Positions 38,822 through 48,058 of a stretch of 64,000 nt of DNA are shown piece after piece. The notes below the pieces were generated by a model. It ran no database searches. It was given only the letters and a program-made list of their open reading frames with translations, and was not told where the DNA came from. This DNA is from Gammaproteobacteria bacterium HGW-Gammaproteobacteria-15 (lineage in GTDB: Bacteria; Pseudomonadota; Gammaproteobacteria; Enterobacterales; Alteromonadaceae), in NCBI GenBank assembly GCA_002840125.1, contig PGZF01000004.1, positions 310,001 to 374,000 on the forward strand, written 5' to 3'. The translations under genes and the position numbers were made by a program. Positions within the stretch are counted from its first letter, which is position 1, and each line of letters starts with the position of its first letter.

Positions 38822-40938
38822 TCCGTCTCGGTATTGATCAGTTGCCCTTGCTGGCGGGCAAGATATTCGTAGATCTGCTGCTGCGAGCGGATACTGCGTT
38901 TATTGCCGCGTTTAACATAGGCATTACTTTGTTTGGCATCAATAATACGTGCCTTTACGTTGTCCCGCCACTGAATATCCAGAGTGTCTAATACTTGTTG
39001 CTTTAAACGTACATCGTATATCGGTACACCCACTTCTACCCGCTGGTCGATATTACGGGTCATCCAGTCGGCTGAAGACAGGTAAACATCTGTCTCGCCG
39101 CCGTTATGAAACACATACACGCGTGAATGCTCTAAGAAGCGGTCCAGTACAGAAATTACCCTGATATTCTGGCTTTTACCTGGCAAACCGGGAACAAGCG
39201 AGCACATACCGCGGATAATCATGCGGATTTTTACCCCGGCCTGGCTGGCGCGGTATAAAAGGTCAACAATTTGCTGGTCAACCAGGTTATTCACCTTTAG
39301 GAAAATTTCCGCTTTACGGCCACTCACAGCAAAATCGATTTCGCGCTGAATAAGCTGCATCAGCCGCGGCCGGCTCCAGGTGGGTGAAACAATCAGGTGG
39401 TTGAACTTATATGGCCGGTAGCTGTATTCAATAAACTCAAACACCTGGCCAACTTCTGCGGTAATTTCCTGATGGCAGGTAAATAAGCTCATATCGGTGT
39501 AAATACGCGCGGTTTTCTCGTTAAAGTTACCGGTGCCAATATGGCCGTAGTGCATAAGTTTGCCTTTTTCCATCCGGCTGATCAGGCATAACTTAGAGTG
39601 GATTTTCAGTGTGGTTAAGCCAAATACCACCTGGATGCCGGCTTCGGTCATTTTACGCGCCCAGTTGATATTATTTTCTTCATCAAACCGCGCTTTTAGC
39701 TCAACCACTACGGTCACTTTTTTGCCATTGCGCACCGCATCCAGCAAGGAGTGAATTACCCGCGAGTGTTTAGCCACCCGATACATGGTCATTTTAATAT
39801 GCGTTACTTTAGGGTCGAACGAGGCCTGGCGCACCCATTCGGTAAAGTAGCCAAAGTTATGGTAGGGGTAGTGCAATAGAATATCACCGGCGCGGATGGC
39901 ATCAAAACTGGTGGCGTACTGCTCAAACTCCGGGCTTTTCAGCGGCGGCATCGGTGGAAATTCGGTGCTTTGATGGCCGATATTCGGAAAGCTGATAAAG
40001 TCTTTAAAATTGCGGTAACGGCTGCCGGGAATTAACGAGTCGGTTGAGCTGGTGCCAAGCTGTTTACTCAGTACTTTAAGCATTTGCTCTGGCATGGCAG
40101 CATCATACACCAACCGCACCGGTTCCGATTTTAAGCGCTGGCGAATACCCTTCGACATTTTATCCAGCAGGCTTTGATCCAGGGTGTCGCTGATATTGTA
40201 CTCGGCATCGCGGGTCAGTTTTAACGAGTAAGCCTGAATATGATCAAACTCAAAAAAACCGGCAAATAAATCAGCAATACAGTGCACGATAACATCGTCC
40301 AGCAGCAGTATTTGCCGCCGGTAGTGGCCGTTTTTCTTACGGGTATTTAAATGCAACGGCAGCTCAATAAAACGCGACAATTCGTTGGTAGGTACCTGCA
40401 CTATGGCATATTCCGGTTTACCATTACCGGTCATTTCTACCATCAGGTAGGTGGTGTTGTCTTCCAGCGCCTTGGGTAAACTGACTTCGTCACCAGACAG
40501 AATCATCGGCGAAATATGTTTGATTACTTCGTCGCGAAAATAACTGCGCACCCAGCCGGATTGCAGCTCGGTAAGTTTGAAATTGTCTATTAATTCAATA
40601 TTGTGCTTGCGAAGCTCCAGCTGAATATCCAGATAAATAGCATTAAAGCGCTGGCCCAGCTGCAGTACGCGCTGCTGAATTTCCTGCATCAATTCTTCAG
40701 CATCTTCCTGTTCGCTTTGCTGGTATTTTTTCAGCAGAATGCGGCGTTTAACATCGGCTACCCGCACACGGAAAAATTCGTCCATATTATTGGAATAAAT
40801 GCCAAGAAAACGTAAGCGCTCTATCGGTGGGTTACGTTCATCGGCGGCTTCCTGCAGCACGCGGCCGTTAAAAGACAACCAGCTAAGCTCGCGGGGGTAA
40901 AGCGGAAATTCGCTGTTGGCAGCGTCGGTATGGTCCAT
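38818..40938 (-). CDS. ppk: Polyphosphate kinase 1
   Basis: Makes polyphosphate from ATP at the membrane, reversibly. The 706 residues have the N-terminal domain (LYPRELSWLSFNGRVLQEA), the head domain, and two phospholipase D-like C-terminal domains. The probable phosphohistidine is H447 in TLKIHSKLCLIS; HYGHIGTGNFNEKTARIYTD follows. ppx is directly downstream. A Pho box on this strand ends 34 bases before the start, so PhoB probably induces the operon. Confidence 0.96.
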   Translation of the reverse strand: MDHTDAANSEFPLYPRELSWLSFNGRVLQEAADERNPPIERLRFLGIYSNNMDEFFRVRVADVKRRILLKKYQQSEQEDAEELMQEIQQRVLQLGQRFNAIYLDIQLELRKHNIELIDNFKLTELQSGWVRSYFRDEVIKHISPMILSGDEVSLPKALEDNTTYLMVEMTGNGKPEYAIVQVPTNELSRFIELPLHLNTRKKNGHYRRQILLLDDVIVHCIADLFAGFFEFDHIQAYSLKLTRDAEYNISDTLDQSLLDKMSKGIRQRLKSEPVRLVYDAAMPEQMLKVLSKQLGTSSTDSLIPGSRYRNFKDFISFPNIGHQSTEFPPMPPLKSPEFEQYATSFDAIRAGDILLHYPYHNFGYFTEWVRQASFDPKVTHIKMTMYRVAKHSRVIHSLLDAVRNGKKVTVVVELKARFDEENNINWARKMTEAGIQVVFGLTTLKIHSKLCLISRMEKGKLMHYGHIGTGNFNEKTARIYTDMSLFTCHQEITAEVGQVFEFIEYSYRPYKFNHLIVSPTWSRPRLMQLIQREIDFAVSGRKAEIFLKVNNLVDQQIVDLLYRASQAGVKIRMIIRGMCSLVPGLPGKSQNIRVISVLDRFLEHSRVYVFHNGGETDVYLSSADWMTRNIDQRVEVGVPIYDVRLKQQVLDTLDIQWRDNVKARIIDAKQSNAYVKRGNKRSIRSQQQIYEYLARQQGQLINTETE

Positions 40939-40972
40939 GATCCAGCTCCTGACTACAACTGGCTATTACTCT

Positions 40973-41001
40973 ATGGCAGTTTTGTGACAATAAGATGAAC
41001 G
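40973..41001 (-). promoter_or_regulatory. Pho box upstream of ppk-ppx
   Basis: Read on the minus strand: CGTTCAT, then TTGTCAC, then CTGCCAT, at exact 11-bp spacing; the core is TTGTCACAAAACTGCCAT. A TAATAG element just downstream is a possible -10, though closer than the ideal spacing. Confidence 0.75.
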
Positions 41002-41029
41002 CAGCTGAGGCTCAGCTGCGGTATAAATG

Positions 41030-41536
41030 TCAGGCCTGAGTTTCAATATCTACAACAATATCAGTGGCAATGGCTTCAAGTGCCCTGACCACTTCATCAC
41101 GGCTAACGCTGGAGGGCAGCTCTACCGTGGCTACAGCATTAAACAGCGGAACACCCCAGTTTGGCGCACTTTGTTTGCTGCTTTCAAAATGCACTATGTT
41201 GGTACCTTTATGTTTAATAACCGATGACAGCTCGCGCACTATACCCGGACGGTCGTTACCGGTAATCACAAATTTCAGATGTTGCTGTTCGTTCAGGCTG
41301 CTGGGGATACCGTGCTGAATTTTAATATCCAGATCACTGATTTTTTCCAGTGCGGCGGTAAGCTCAGCTAAATCCTGCTCAGCAACTTCTACTTGTAATA
41401 TACCGGCGAAATAACCTGCCAGATGGCTAAGGTTGCTGGCCATCCAATTGCCGTTGTGTGTGCTGACCACTGTTGCCAGCGTCTCGACCAAACCTGCTTT
41501 ATCTTTACCAATTAATGTCAGTACTAACTGCTTCAT
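41030..41536 (-). CDS. ACT-domain regulator, GcvR family
   Basis: A 168-residue protein made of two ACT domains: LVLTLIGKDKAGLVETLATV at the start, and LKFVITGNDRPGIVRELSSV near residue 87. This is the layout of GcvR, which binds GcvA and blocks activation of the glycine cleavage operon when glycine is low. No gcv genes are in the window. Glycine would also be produced by Kbl, but that link is only a thought. Confidence 0.88.
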   Translation of the reverse strand: MKQLVLTLIGKDKAGLVETLATVVSTHNGNWMASNLSHLAGYFAGILQVEVAEQDLAELTAALEKISDLDIKIQHGIPSSLNEQQHLKFVITGNDRPGIVRELSSVIKHKGTNIVHFESSKQSAPNWGVPLFNAVATVELPSSVSRDEVVRALEAIATDIVVDIETQA

Positions 41537-41792
41537 GCGCTATTTTCCTGTCAGACTTAAATTAGCGTGTCGGCCAAAAACACTGTGGTTTGCCGCTTAC
41601 ACGACCTGAGTGTAGCGCCTGTAACCGATTTTTAAAATGTAGCCTTAACATTATTTGTAAATTTAGTAAGTTAAGCCTGTCAGGTTATAGCTATGCTGGC
41701 ACTGCAGTTGCCTTTCTGCCTATACTTAAGCTGTTTTCGCGATGGCTCACACCCTTGGCTTCACCTTCTCAGACACATGCACGGAGTTCGCA

Positions 41793-42503
41793 GTGGATAA
41801 ACTCAATTTAACAAAACATATTTCCAGTTCTTTTAATGAAGAAATTGACGAAGTGCGCAACCATGTAATGGCGATGGGCGGCTTAATAGAACAGCAGCTG
41901 AATAACGCGCTAATGGCCATTGCTGATGCCGATGCCGAGCTGGCGCAAAAGGTGATAGACAACGATTTAAAGGTAAATAACTGGGAATTGCAGATTGATA
42001 AAGAGTGCACCAGCATTATTGTGCGCCGCCAGCCGGCTGCCAGCGATTTACGCCTGATTATGGCCATTATGAAAACCATTGCCGATTTAGAGCGCATTGG
42101 CGATGAAACCCGGCGTATTGCCAGGGTGGCGCTGGAGTCGTTTAATTCAGAACAGCAGGGTTTACTGGTAAACCTGGATAATTTAGGCCGCCATGTGGGC
42201 CAGATGCTGCACGATGTGCTGGATGCTTTTGCCCGCATGGACGTAGAAACCGCCTTGCTGGTACATAAAGAAGATAAAAAAGTAGACCGCGAATACGAAG
42301 CCATTACCCGCCAGCTAATGACCTACATGATTGAAGATCCGCGCTCTATTCCAAAAATTATGAATGTGCTCTGGTCGGCCCGTTCGCTGGAGCGTATCGG
42401 CGATCGCTGTAAAAACCTGGCTGAGTACATTATCTTTTTCGTTAAAGGTAAGGTAGTGCGCCACAGCAGCGCCGAACAGCTGGAGCAAGATGCACGCAGC
42501 TGA
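41793..42503 (+). CDS. phoU: Phosphate signalling regulator PhoU, E. coli-like copy
   Basis: A 236-residue PhoU close to the E. coli protein: DKLNLTKHISSSFNEEIDEV at the start, VMAMGGLIEQQL, ASDLRLIMAIMKTIADLERIG, LHDVLDAFARMD, and SLERIGDRCKNLAEYIIFFVKG. The start is GTG at 41793 with GGAG about 9 bases upstream; the longer frame from 41742 adds residues unlike PhoU. It is away from the pst operon and next to a DUF47 and Pit pair, so it may serve the low-affinity transporter or PhoR. Confidence 0.93.
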   Translation: MDKLNLTKHISSSFNEEIDEVRNHVMAMGGLIEQQLNNALMAIADADAELAQKVIDNDLKVNNWELQIDKECTSIIVRRQPAASDLRLIMAIMKTIADLERIGDETRRIARVALESFNSEQQGLLVNLDNLGRHVGQMLHDVLDAFARMDVETALLVHKEDKKVDREYEAITRQLMTYMIEDPRSIPKIMNVLWSARSLERIGDRCKNLAEYIIFFVKGKVVRHSSAEQLEQDARS

Positions 42504-42531
42504 TTTTCCTCTGTTTTTACTGTACAACGCC

Positions 42532-42566
42532 AACGCCCTGACTAGACTTCTGCTCAGGGCGTTTTC
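42532..42566 (+). terminator. Terminator of the second phoU
   Basis: AACGCCCTGA / TCAGGGCGTT stem, 12-base loop, then T residues. It separates phoU from the DUF47-pit pair. Confidence 0.88.
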
Positions 42567-42655
42567 ATTGTGTATTCATTTTTCGTTTTTCATGCGCTTT
42601 GAATGTCGCTACAATGCGCGCCGACTATCGTCAAACCAACATACGAGGCCAGGCT

Positions 42656-43333
42656 ATGCCAGCTAGTACTTTTTTATCCGTGTTTGCCAAATCACCGATT
42701 AAGCCAATAGAGGAACATATTCGCAAGGTGCATCAGGCGAGTGAATTGTTGTTGCCATTTTTCGATGCAGTGTATTTGCAGGACTGGCAAACAGCTGCGG
42801 ACGTACGCAAAAACATCGTGGCGTTGGAAAAGGAAGCCGACAAATTAAAACGCGAAATCCGCGTTAATCTGCCGCGTGGGCTATTTTTGCCGGTAGACCG
42901 GACTGACATTTTAGAATTGGTGTCGCAACAGGACAAAATTGCTAATAAAACCAAAGACATTACCGGCCGTGTACTGGGCCGCGAGTTACTTATTCCTGTT
43001 AGCCTGCAGGCGGGTTTTAAAGCCTATGTGCAGCGTTGTATTGACGCTACCGCACTGGCCAGTGAAGTGATTAACGAGCTGGATGAACTGCTGGAAACCG
43101 GCTTTCGTGGCCGTGAAGTTGATCTGGTTATTAAGATGGTAGAACAACTGGATACCATTGAAGGTGACACGGACGAGATGCAAATCAAGTTGCGTAAAGC
43201 CTTGCGTCTGGCCGAGACAGAGTTAAACCCAATTGATGTGATGTTTCTGTATCGCACGCTGGAGTGGGTAGGTGATTTAGCCGACGTCGCGCTTAAAGTT
43301 GGTTCGCGTCTTGAAATTATGCTCGCCCGTTAA
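42656..43333 (+). CDS. DUF47/TIGR00153-family Pit accessory protein
   Basis: A 225-residue helical protein related to PhoU: FLSVFAKSPIKPIEEHIRKV at the start, KLKREIRVNLPRGLFLPVDR, ISQQDKIANKTKD-like segment and FLYRTLEWVGDLADVA. These proteins are encoded next to Pit transporters and are thought to regulate them. The ATG at 42656 has GAGG 8 bases upstream and matches the family start; the frame upstream to 42599 is spurious. pit follows after 18 bases. Confidence 0.92.
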   Translation: MPASTFLSVFAKSPIKPIEEHIRKVHQASELLLPFFDAVYLQDWQTAADVRKNIVALEKEADKLKREIRVNLPRGLFLPVDRTDILELVSQQDKIANKTKDITGRVLGRELLIPVSLQAGFKAYVQRCIDATALASEVINELDELLETGFRGREVDLVIKMVEQLDTIEGDTDEMQIKLRKALRLAETELNPIDVMFLYRTLEWVGDLADVALKVGSRLEIMLAR

Positions 43334-43351
43334 TTTTAAAAGGTTTCCCTG

Positions 43352-44620
43352 ATGGATATTATTCAATCATACGGTTTGATCCTGATTATTATCGCTGCCG
43401 TGTTCGGTTTTTTAATGGCTTATGGTGTCGGTGCCAATGACGTTGCCAATGCAATGGGTACCTCTGTAGGTTCTAAAGCGTTGACGATAAAACAAGCTAT
43501 TTTTATTGCCGCTATTTTTGAGTTTGCCGGTGCTTATTTAGCCGGTGGTTCAGTTACCTCTACTATCCGCGGCGGTATCACCGACGCTTCTTTCTTTGTC
43601 GATGCTCCTGAACTGATGGTTTACGGCATGATCGCGGCGCTGTTAGCTGCCGCCACCTGGCTGATTGTGGCTTCTTACTTTGGCTGGCCGGTATCTACCA
43701 CGCACTCTATTGTTGGCGCCATTATTGGTTTTGCTGCGGTAGGCGTGGGTATGGACGCCGTACACTGGGACAAAGTAGGCGGTATTGTCGGCAGCTGGGT
43801 TGTTACCCCGATGCTGGCAGGGGTACTGGCCTATATGTTTTTTATGAGTGCACAAAGGCTGATTTTTGATACCGATAATCCGCTGGCGAATGCTAAAAAG
43901 TATGTACCGTTTTATATGGCGTTTGCTGCCTTTGTGATGTCGCTGGTTACTGTGCAAAAAGGCTTAAGCCACGTAGGGTTAAATATCAGCACGTTAAATG
44001 GTTATTACATTGCGATTGGTATAGCGATAATAGTGGGCTTGATTGGTAAAGTAGCGATTGCCCGTATTAAGTTTGACCCGGCAGCGGATAAAAAAATGCA
44101 GTTTAACAACGTTGAACGTATTTTTGGTGTACTGATGATCACCACTGCTTGCTGTATGGCTTTTGCTCATGGTTCTAACGATGTGGCGAATGCGATAGGG
44201 CCTTTGGCTGCAGTAGTGAGTGTTGTCAGCTCTGGTGGCGAAATCAGCAGCAAGGCACAATTGGCCTGGTGGATACTGCCTTTAGGTGGCATAGGCATTG
44301 TTATTGGTTTAGCTACGCTGGGGGCAAGGGTAATTAAAACGGTAGGTACAGCTATTACGCATTTAACCCCAAGCCGTGGTTTTGCTGCTGAGTTATCAGC
44401 CGCTTCTACTGTGGTTATTGCCTCTGGCACCGGCTTGCCTATTTCTACCACGCAAACGCTGGTTGGTGCGGTGTTAGGTGTAGGTTTAGCCCGCGGTATT
44501 GCCGCGCTGAATTTAGGTGTGGTACGTAATATCTTTATCTCGTGGATTATTACCCTGCCGGTAGGTGCTGGCCTGGCGATTATATTTTTCTTTATCCTCA
44601 AAGCAATCTTTAGCATTTGA
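43352..44620 (+). CDS. pit: Low-affinity inorganic phosphate transporter (PiT family)
   Basis: An inner-membrane cation-phosphate symporter of 422 residues with about ten transmembrane helices. The two PiT signatures are GANDVANAMGTSVGSKALT near residues 27-45 and HGSNDVANAIGPLAAV in the second half, plus GWPVSTTHSIVGAIIGF and GLPISTTQTLVGAVLGV. It forms an operon with the DUF47 protein. Together with PstSCAB the window holds both high- and low-affinity phosphate uptake. Confidence 0.95.
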   Translation: MDIIQSYGLILIIIAAVFGFLMAYGVGANDVANAMGTSVGSKALTIKQAIFIAAIFEFAGAYLAGGSVTSTIRGGITDASFFVDAPELMVYGMIAALLAAATWLIVASYFGWPVSTTHSIVGAIIGFAAVGVGMDAVHWDKVGGIVGSWVVTPMLAGVLAYMFFMSAQRLIFDTDNPLANAKKYVPFYMAFAAFVMSLVTVQKGLSHVGLNISTLNGYYIAIGIAIIVGLIGKVAIARIKFDPAADKKMQFNNVERIFGVLMITTACCMAFAHGSNDVANAIGPLAAVVSVVSSGGEISSKAQLAWWILPLGGIGIVIGLATLGARVIKTVGTAITHLTPSRGFAAELSAASTVVIASGTGLPISTTQTLVGAVLGVGLARGIAALNLGVVRNIFISWIITLPVGAGLAIIFFFILKAIFSI

Positions 44621-44648
44621 TGCTTGCATAAAAACTGCAGCAAAAAAG

Positions 44649-44674
44649 AAAGCCCTCGTTAATGAGGGCTTTTT
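44649..44674 (+). terminator. Terminator of DUF47-pit
   Basis: AAAGCCCTC / GAGGGCTTT stem, 6-base loop, T run. It lies between convergent genes and may also work for the minus-strand Lrp gene. Confidence 0.92.
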
Positions 44675-44722
44675 CGCAAACCGCTATGGCTTTATATCAG
44701 AGCGAAATCTAGCAAAGTGGAT

Positions 44723-45187
44723 TCAACGGCCCAGACTTAGCGGTAATGCAGTGGTGTATTTTATCTGCTCCATGGCAAAGTTTGACGAAATATCAACCAG
44801 GCCTTCCGTACTACCTATCAGCTTTTTGTAAAAGCGGTCATAGGCGGCAATGTCGCTGACCACGACACGCAGCATATAGTCCCATTCGCCAGACATACGA
44901 TAAAACTCCATCACTTCATCAAACTGGCTGACCGTGCGGGCAAATTTTTCCAGCCAGCCGCTTTCATGGCGTTGAGTTTTAATTTGTACGAATACTGACA
45001 GCCCCAAACCCACACGCTCGGCGTCGAGCAAAGCGACCCGGCTTCTGATATAGCCTTCGTCTTCCAGCTTTTTCACTCTCTTCCAACAGGGCGTCGACGT
45101 TAAGTTGACTGCTTCTGCCAGATCTTTTAATGCAATGGAGGCATCACGCTGCAATATGGTCAGGATCTGGTGATCAAAATTATCCAC
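44723..45187 (-). CDS. Lrp/AsnC-family transcriptional regulator 1
   Basis: A 154-residue regulator: N-terminal helix-turn-helix (LTILQRDASIALKDLAEAVN, then TSTPCWKRVKKLEDEGYI) and a C-terminal RAM domain (about 65-145) for amino-acid binding and octamer formation. It is divergent from the PLP lyase gene, so it most likely controls lyase-nhaC, as AsnC-type regulators usually act on the neighbouring gene. The effector may be methionine or another sulphur amino acid, by inference from the neighbours. Confidence 0.92.
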   Translation of the reverse strand: MDNFDHQILTILQRDASIALKDLAEAVNLTSTPCWKRVKKLEDEGYIRSRVALLDAERVGLGLSVFVQIKTQRHESGWLEKFARTVSQFDEVMEFYRMSGEWDYMLRVVVSDIAAYDRFYKKLIGSTEGLVDISSNFAMEQIKYTTALPLSLGR

Positions 45188-45206
45188 TTATAAAAGTCAC
45201 ATTTGG

Positions 45207-45259
45207 AGAAATATTTTCTAATATATCGCTATTTTAAGGAAATATCAGAAAAAAATTCT
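45207..45259. promoter_or_regulatory. Two Lrp-type operator sites
   Basis: AGAAATATTTTCT (45207-45219) and AGAAAAAAATTCT (45247-45259) each match the Lrp core AGHAWATTWTDCT at 11 of 13 positions. Their centres are 40 bp apart, near four helical turns. Both lie between the divergent Lrp gene and lyase gene. Confidence 0.6.
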
Positions 45260-45377
45260 TTGCGATTCCAGTAGTATTTTTATACCTAGGCCACTATTCA
45301 GCCAAAGCATATTTACTGCTGTGTTGGCTGGAAACACCAACCTTGAACTTCGGTTAGTCAACTTTAACGGATGCTTT

Positions 45378-46541
45378 ATGAAATCACGCCCAAATGCGTT
45401 CTCCACTCAGGTTATTCATGCCGGCGAGCAAGGTTGTCAGGCTGACAACGCTATTTTCCCGCCAATTTATACTTCCAGCACTTTTGTTAAACGTAATCTG
45501 GATGATAAGCCTGATTTTGCCTACGGCAGGGTGGGTAACCCCACCAGGCATGCTTATGAGTCATGTATAGCTGAGCTGGAAGGCGGCAGTGGCGCCGTGG
45601 CCTGTGCGTCGGGCATGGCGGCAACAGCTATGGTAATGGAGCTGTTACCCAAAGACAGTCATGTCATCGTAATGAGTGGTGTTTACGGTGGTACCTTTCG
45701 GTTGCTTGAAGATTATCGCAGCCACAGTTCCGGCATCACAGCCAGCTATGTCGACCTGAATGATTTGAATGCAGTAGCTGCGGCATGGCGTGAAAATACC
45801 AGGCTGATTTGGATTGAAACACCCACCAACCCGTTACTGCAATTGGTAGATTTAGCCCCGATAGCAAAGTTTGCCAAGAGCAAAGCCATTCTCAGCTGCG
45901 TCGACAATACCTTTTGCTCACCATGGAACCAACGGCCGCTGGGTTACGGCGTCGACCTGGTTATGCATTCTGCCAGCAAATATATCGGTGGCCATTCTGA
46001 TTTGATTGGCGGTGTGGTGGTTGCAGCTGATGCTCAGCTGGCTGGCCGGTTGAAAAAAATCGCGATGGCGCTGGGCGGTGTGCAAGGCCCTTTCGACTGC
46101 TATCTGGCACTGCGTGGGGTGAAAACTCTGGATGTGCGGATGGAACGGCAATGCGCCAATGCCTTGCAACTTGCGCGCTGGTTACAGACCTGTCCGCTGG
46201 TTGAACAGGTGTTTTATCCCGGCCTTGCCAGTCATCCGCAGTTTGCGCTGTGTCAGCAGCAGATGCGCACCGGCGGTGCTGTGGTATCAATAAAAATTAG
46301 TGCAGATCGTCAGCAAATTAACCGTTTTGTCGAGTCATTATCTTTATTCTTGCTGGCAGACTCATTAGGCGGTGTAGAGAGCATGATTAACCATTCATCG
46401 AGTATGTCGCATTGTTCATTAACGGCAGAGCAAAAAGAGGCTATGGGGATCAGTGAAAACCTGTTACGGCTGTCTGTTGGCCTTGAACAGGTTGAAGATC
46501 TAATTGCTGATCTCGAGCAGGCGTTTGGTAGCATCAGATAA
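45378..46541 (+). CDS. Cys/Met metabolism PLP enzyme (methionine or cystathionine gamma-lyase type)
   Basis: A 387-residue trans-sulphuration enzyme: STQVIHAGEQGCQADNAIFP, YGRVGNPTR, the PLP-contact SGMAATAMV, the PLP lysine in HSASKYIGGHSD, and SLGGVESMINHSSSMSH. Family members include methionine gamma-lyase, cystathionine gamma-lyase and beta-lyase; the sequence cannot select one with certainty, but the neighbours (Lrp regulator, NhaC-type transporter) favour amino-acid breakdown over synthesis. ATG 45378 gives the family start; the frame to 45321 is an extension. Confidence 0.88.
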   Translation: MKSRPNAFSTQVIHAGEQGCQADNAIFPPIYTSSTFVKRNLDDKPDFAYGRVGNPTRHAYESCIAELEGGSGAVACASGMAATAMVMELLPKDSHVIVMSGVYGGTFRLLEDYRSHSSGITASYVDLNDLNAVAAAWRENTRLIWIETPTNPLLQLVDLAPIAKFAKSKAILSCVDNTFCSPWNQRPLGYGVDLVMHSASKYIGGHSDLIGGVVVAADAQLAGRLKKIAMALGGVQGPFDCYLALRGVKTLDVRMERQCANALQLARWLQTCPLVEQVFYPGLASHPQFALCQQQMRTGGAVVSIKISADRQQINRFVESLSLFLLADSLGGVESMINHSSSMSHCSLTAEQKEAMGISENLLRLSVGLEQVEDLIADLEQAFGSIR

Positions 46542-46577
46542 GGGCACAATAATAATTAACGATGCGGGAGTAAGGCA

Positions 46578-48011
46578 ATGTCGGAACTAGGAGCCTGGTG
46601 CCTGATACCACCTTTTATTACTATCTGCCTGGCGGTTTTTAGCCGTCAGGTTATCCCTTCGCTGCTGATCGGTGCTGTTGCCGGCTTCTGGTTGCTAGCC
46701 GATTTTAACCCAGCGATGGGTTTGCAAAATTCCGTACAGGGTCTGGTGGACGTTTTTAAATCGGATGGTGCGGTTAAAACGATTCTGTTTGGTTTAATGA
46801 TTGGTGGAGTTATTCATCTGGCCCGGGTTACTGGCGGTATGCTTGGGCTTATTGATTTGCTTAGCGAACGGGCACGGATTGCCAGAGGGCCTGTTAGTAC
46901 CCAGTTATTGGCCGCGGCCATAGCCGCACTGATTTTTATTGAAAGTAATTTGTCATTATTAACCTCAGGTGCAGTAACTGGTGGCCCAGCCGCTAAATAT
47001 AAAGTATCACGCGAACAACTGGCCTACGTGATGCAAAATACCGGGCTTAGTGTCTGGTCATCAGTGCTGATCAATGGCTGGGGGGCTGCGATGATGGGCA
47101 TTATTGCGCTGCAGGTAGAGCAGGGCATGATCAGCGGTGAGCCGTTTACTATTCTGGCCCGTGCTGTGGGTTATAACCTGTTTGCCTGGGCATCCATCAT
47201 ATTGGTTTTAATTACCGTGCTTAGCGGTTTTGCTTTTCCTGCGATGCGCCGCGCGAATTTGCGCGCTGCTAAGGGCATAGAACTGCGCGAAGGCGCCGTG
47301 CCATTAGTGACAGGAAAACCAGAGGAGGAACCGCCAGGCGTTGTTGCCAATGCGTCTAATCTGCTGGTGCCATTACTGGCAATGATTGTATGTGTACCGA
47401 TAGGGCTTTATGTTACCGGCGATGGCAATATCACCAAAGGTTCCGGCGCCACCGCTGTGCTATGGGCAGTATTAATTGGGCAGTTGGTGGGGTTTGTGCA
47501 TTATGTGCTGGTAAAGCGAGAGCTTAGTTTCGACAGCTATTTCCGCCAGCTGCTGGTCGGCTATCAGACCATGGTGCCGCTGGCCGTGGTGATGACACTG
47601 GCTTTTCTGATCAGTAATGTATCTGGCCAGTTACAGATCGGTACTTATCTGGCACTGCATATTGATAGTTTTATGCCGGCCGGTTTAACGGCGGCATTTA
47701 TTTTTGTCATTGCCGGGGTGATGTCGCTGTCTACCGGTACCTCCTGGGGAACGTTTTCTATAATGATCCCGATAGGTATTCAGGTGGCGGCAACCGCGGG
47801 GGCCGATCCTTATCTGGTAATTGGGGCGGCAATCTCAGGCGCTATCTGGGGCGATACTATCTCTCCCATTAGTGATACTGGTATAGTAACGTCTATCGCT
47901 ACCCGGAATGACCATATGGATCACATAAGTACTCAATTGCCTTATTGTCTGGTGGCAAGTGCTTTGGCTCTCTGTGGTTTTGTGCTTATTGGGCTTGCCC
48001 AATCCTGGTGA
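46578..48011 (+). CDS. NhaC-family transporter, possible amino-acid (methionine) permease
   Basis: A 477-residue inner-membrane protein with about 12 hydrophobic segments. It carries NhaC-superfamily motifs such as GDTISPISDTGIVTSIATR and SLSTGTSWGTFSIMIPIG. The family was defined by Na+/H+ antiporters, but NhaC-like MetT proteins import methionine in Vibrio and Shewanella relatives. Following the PLP lyase after 36 bases, this one fits better as its substrate importer; that is inference. GGGAG lies before the ATG. Confidence 0.8.
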   Translation: MSELGAWCLIPPFITICLAVFSRQVIPSLLIGAVAGFWLLADFNPAMGLQNSVQGLVDVFKSDGAVKTILFGLMIGGVIHLARVTGGMLGLIDLLSERARIARGPVSTQLLAAAIAALIFIESNLSLLTSGAVTGGPAAKYKVSREQLAYVMQNTGLSVWSSVLINGWGAAMMGIIALQVEQGMISGEPFTILARAVGYNLFAWASIILVLITVLSGFAFPAMRRANLRAAKGIELREGAVPLVTGKPEEEPPGVVANASNLLVPLLAMIVCVPIGLYVTGDGNITKGSGATAVLWAVLIGQLVGFVHYVLVKRELSFDSYFRQLLVGYQTMVPLAVVMTLAFLISNVSGQLQIGTYLALHIDSFMPAGLTAAFIFVIAGVMSLSTGTSWGTFSIMIPIGIQVAATAGADPYLVIGAAISGAIWGDTISPISDTGIVTSIATRNDHMDHISTQLPYCLVASALALCGFVLIGLAQSW

Positions 48012-48058
48012 ATAAGACGGGCAATGACCAATGTCAATCAGCGCTAACACACCGCGTT

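Noticed and set aside
46578-48011. Plain naming of the NhaC-family protein as a Na+/H+ antiporter
   Set aside because: The family includes amino-acid carriers and the neighbours are amino-acid genes, so a firm antiporter call is not supported.
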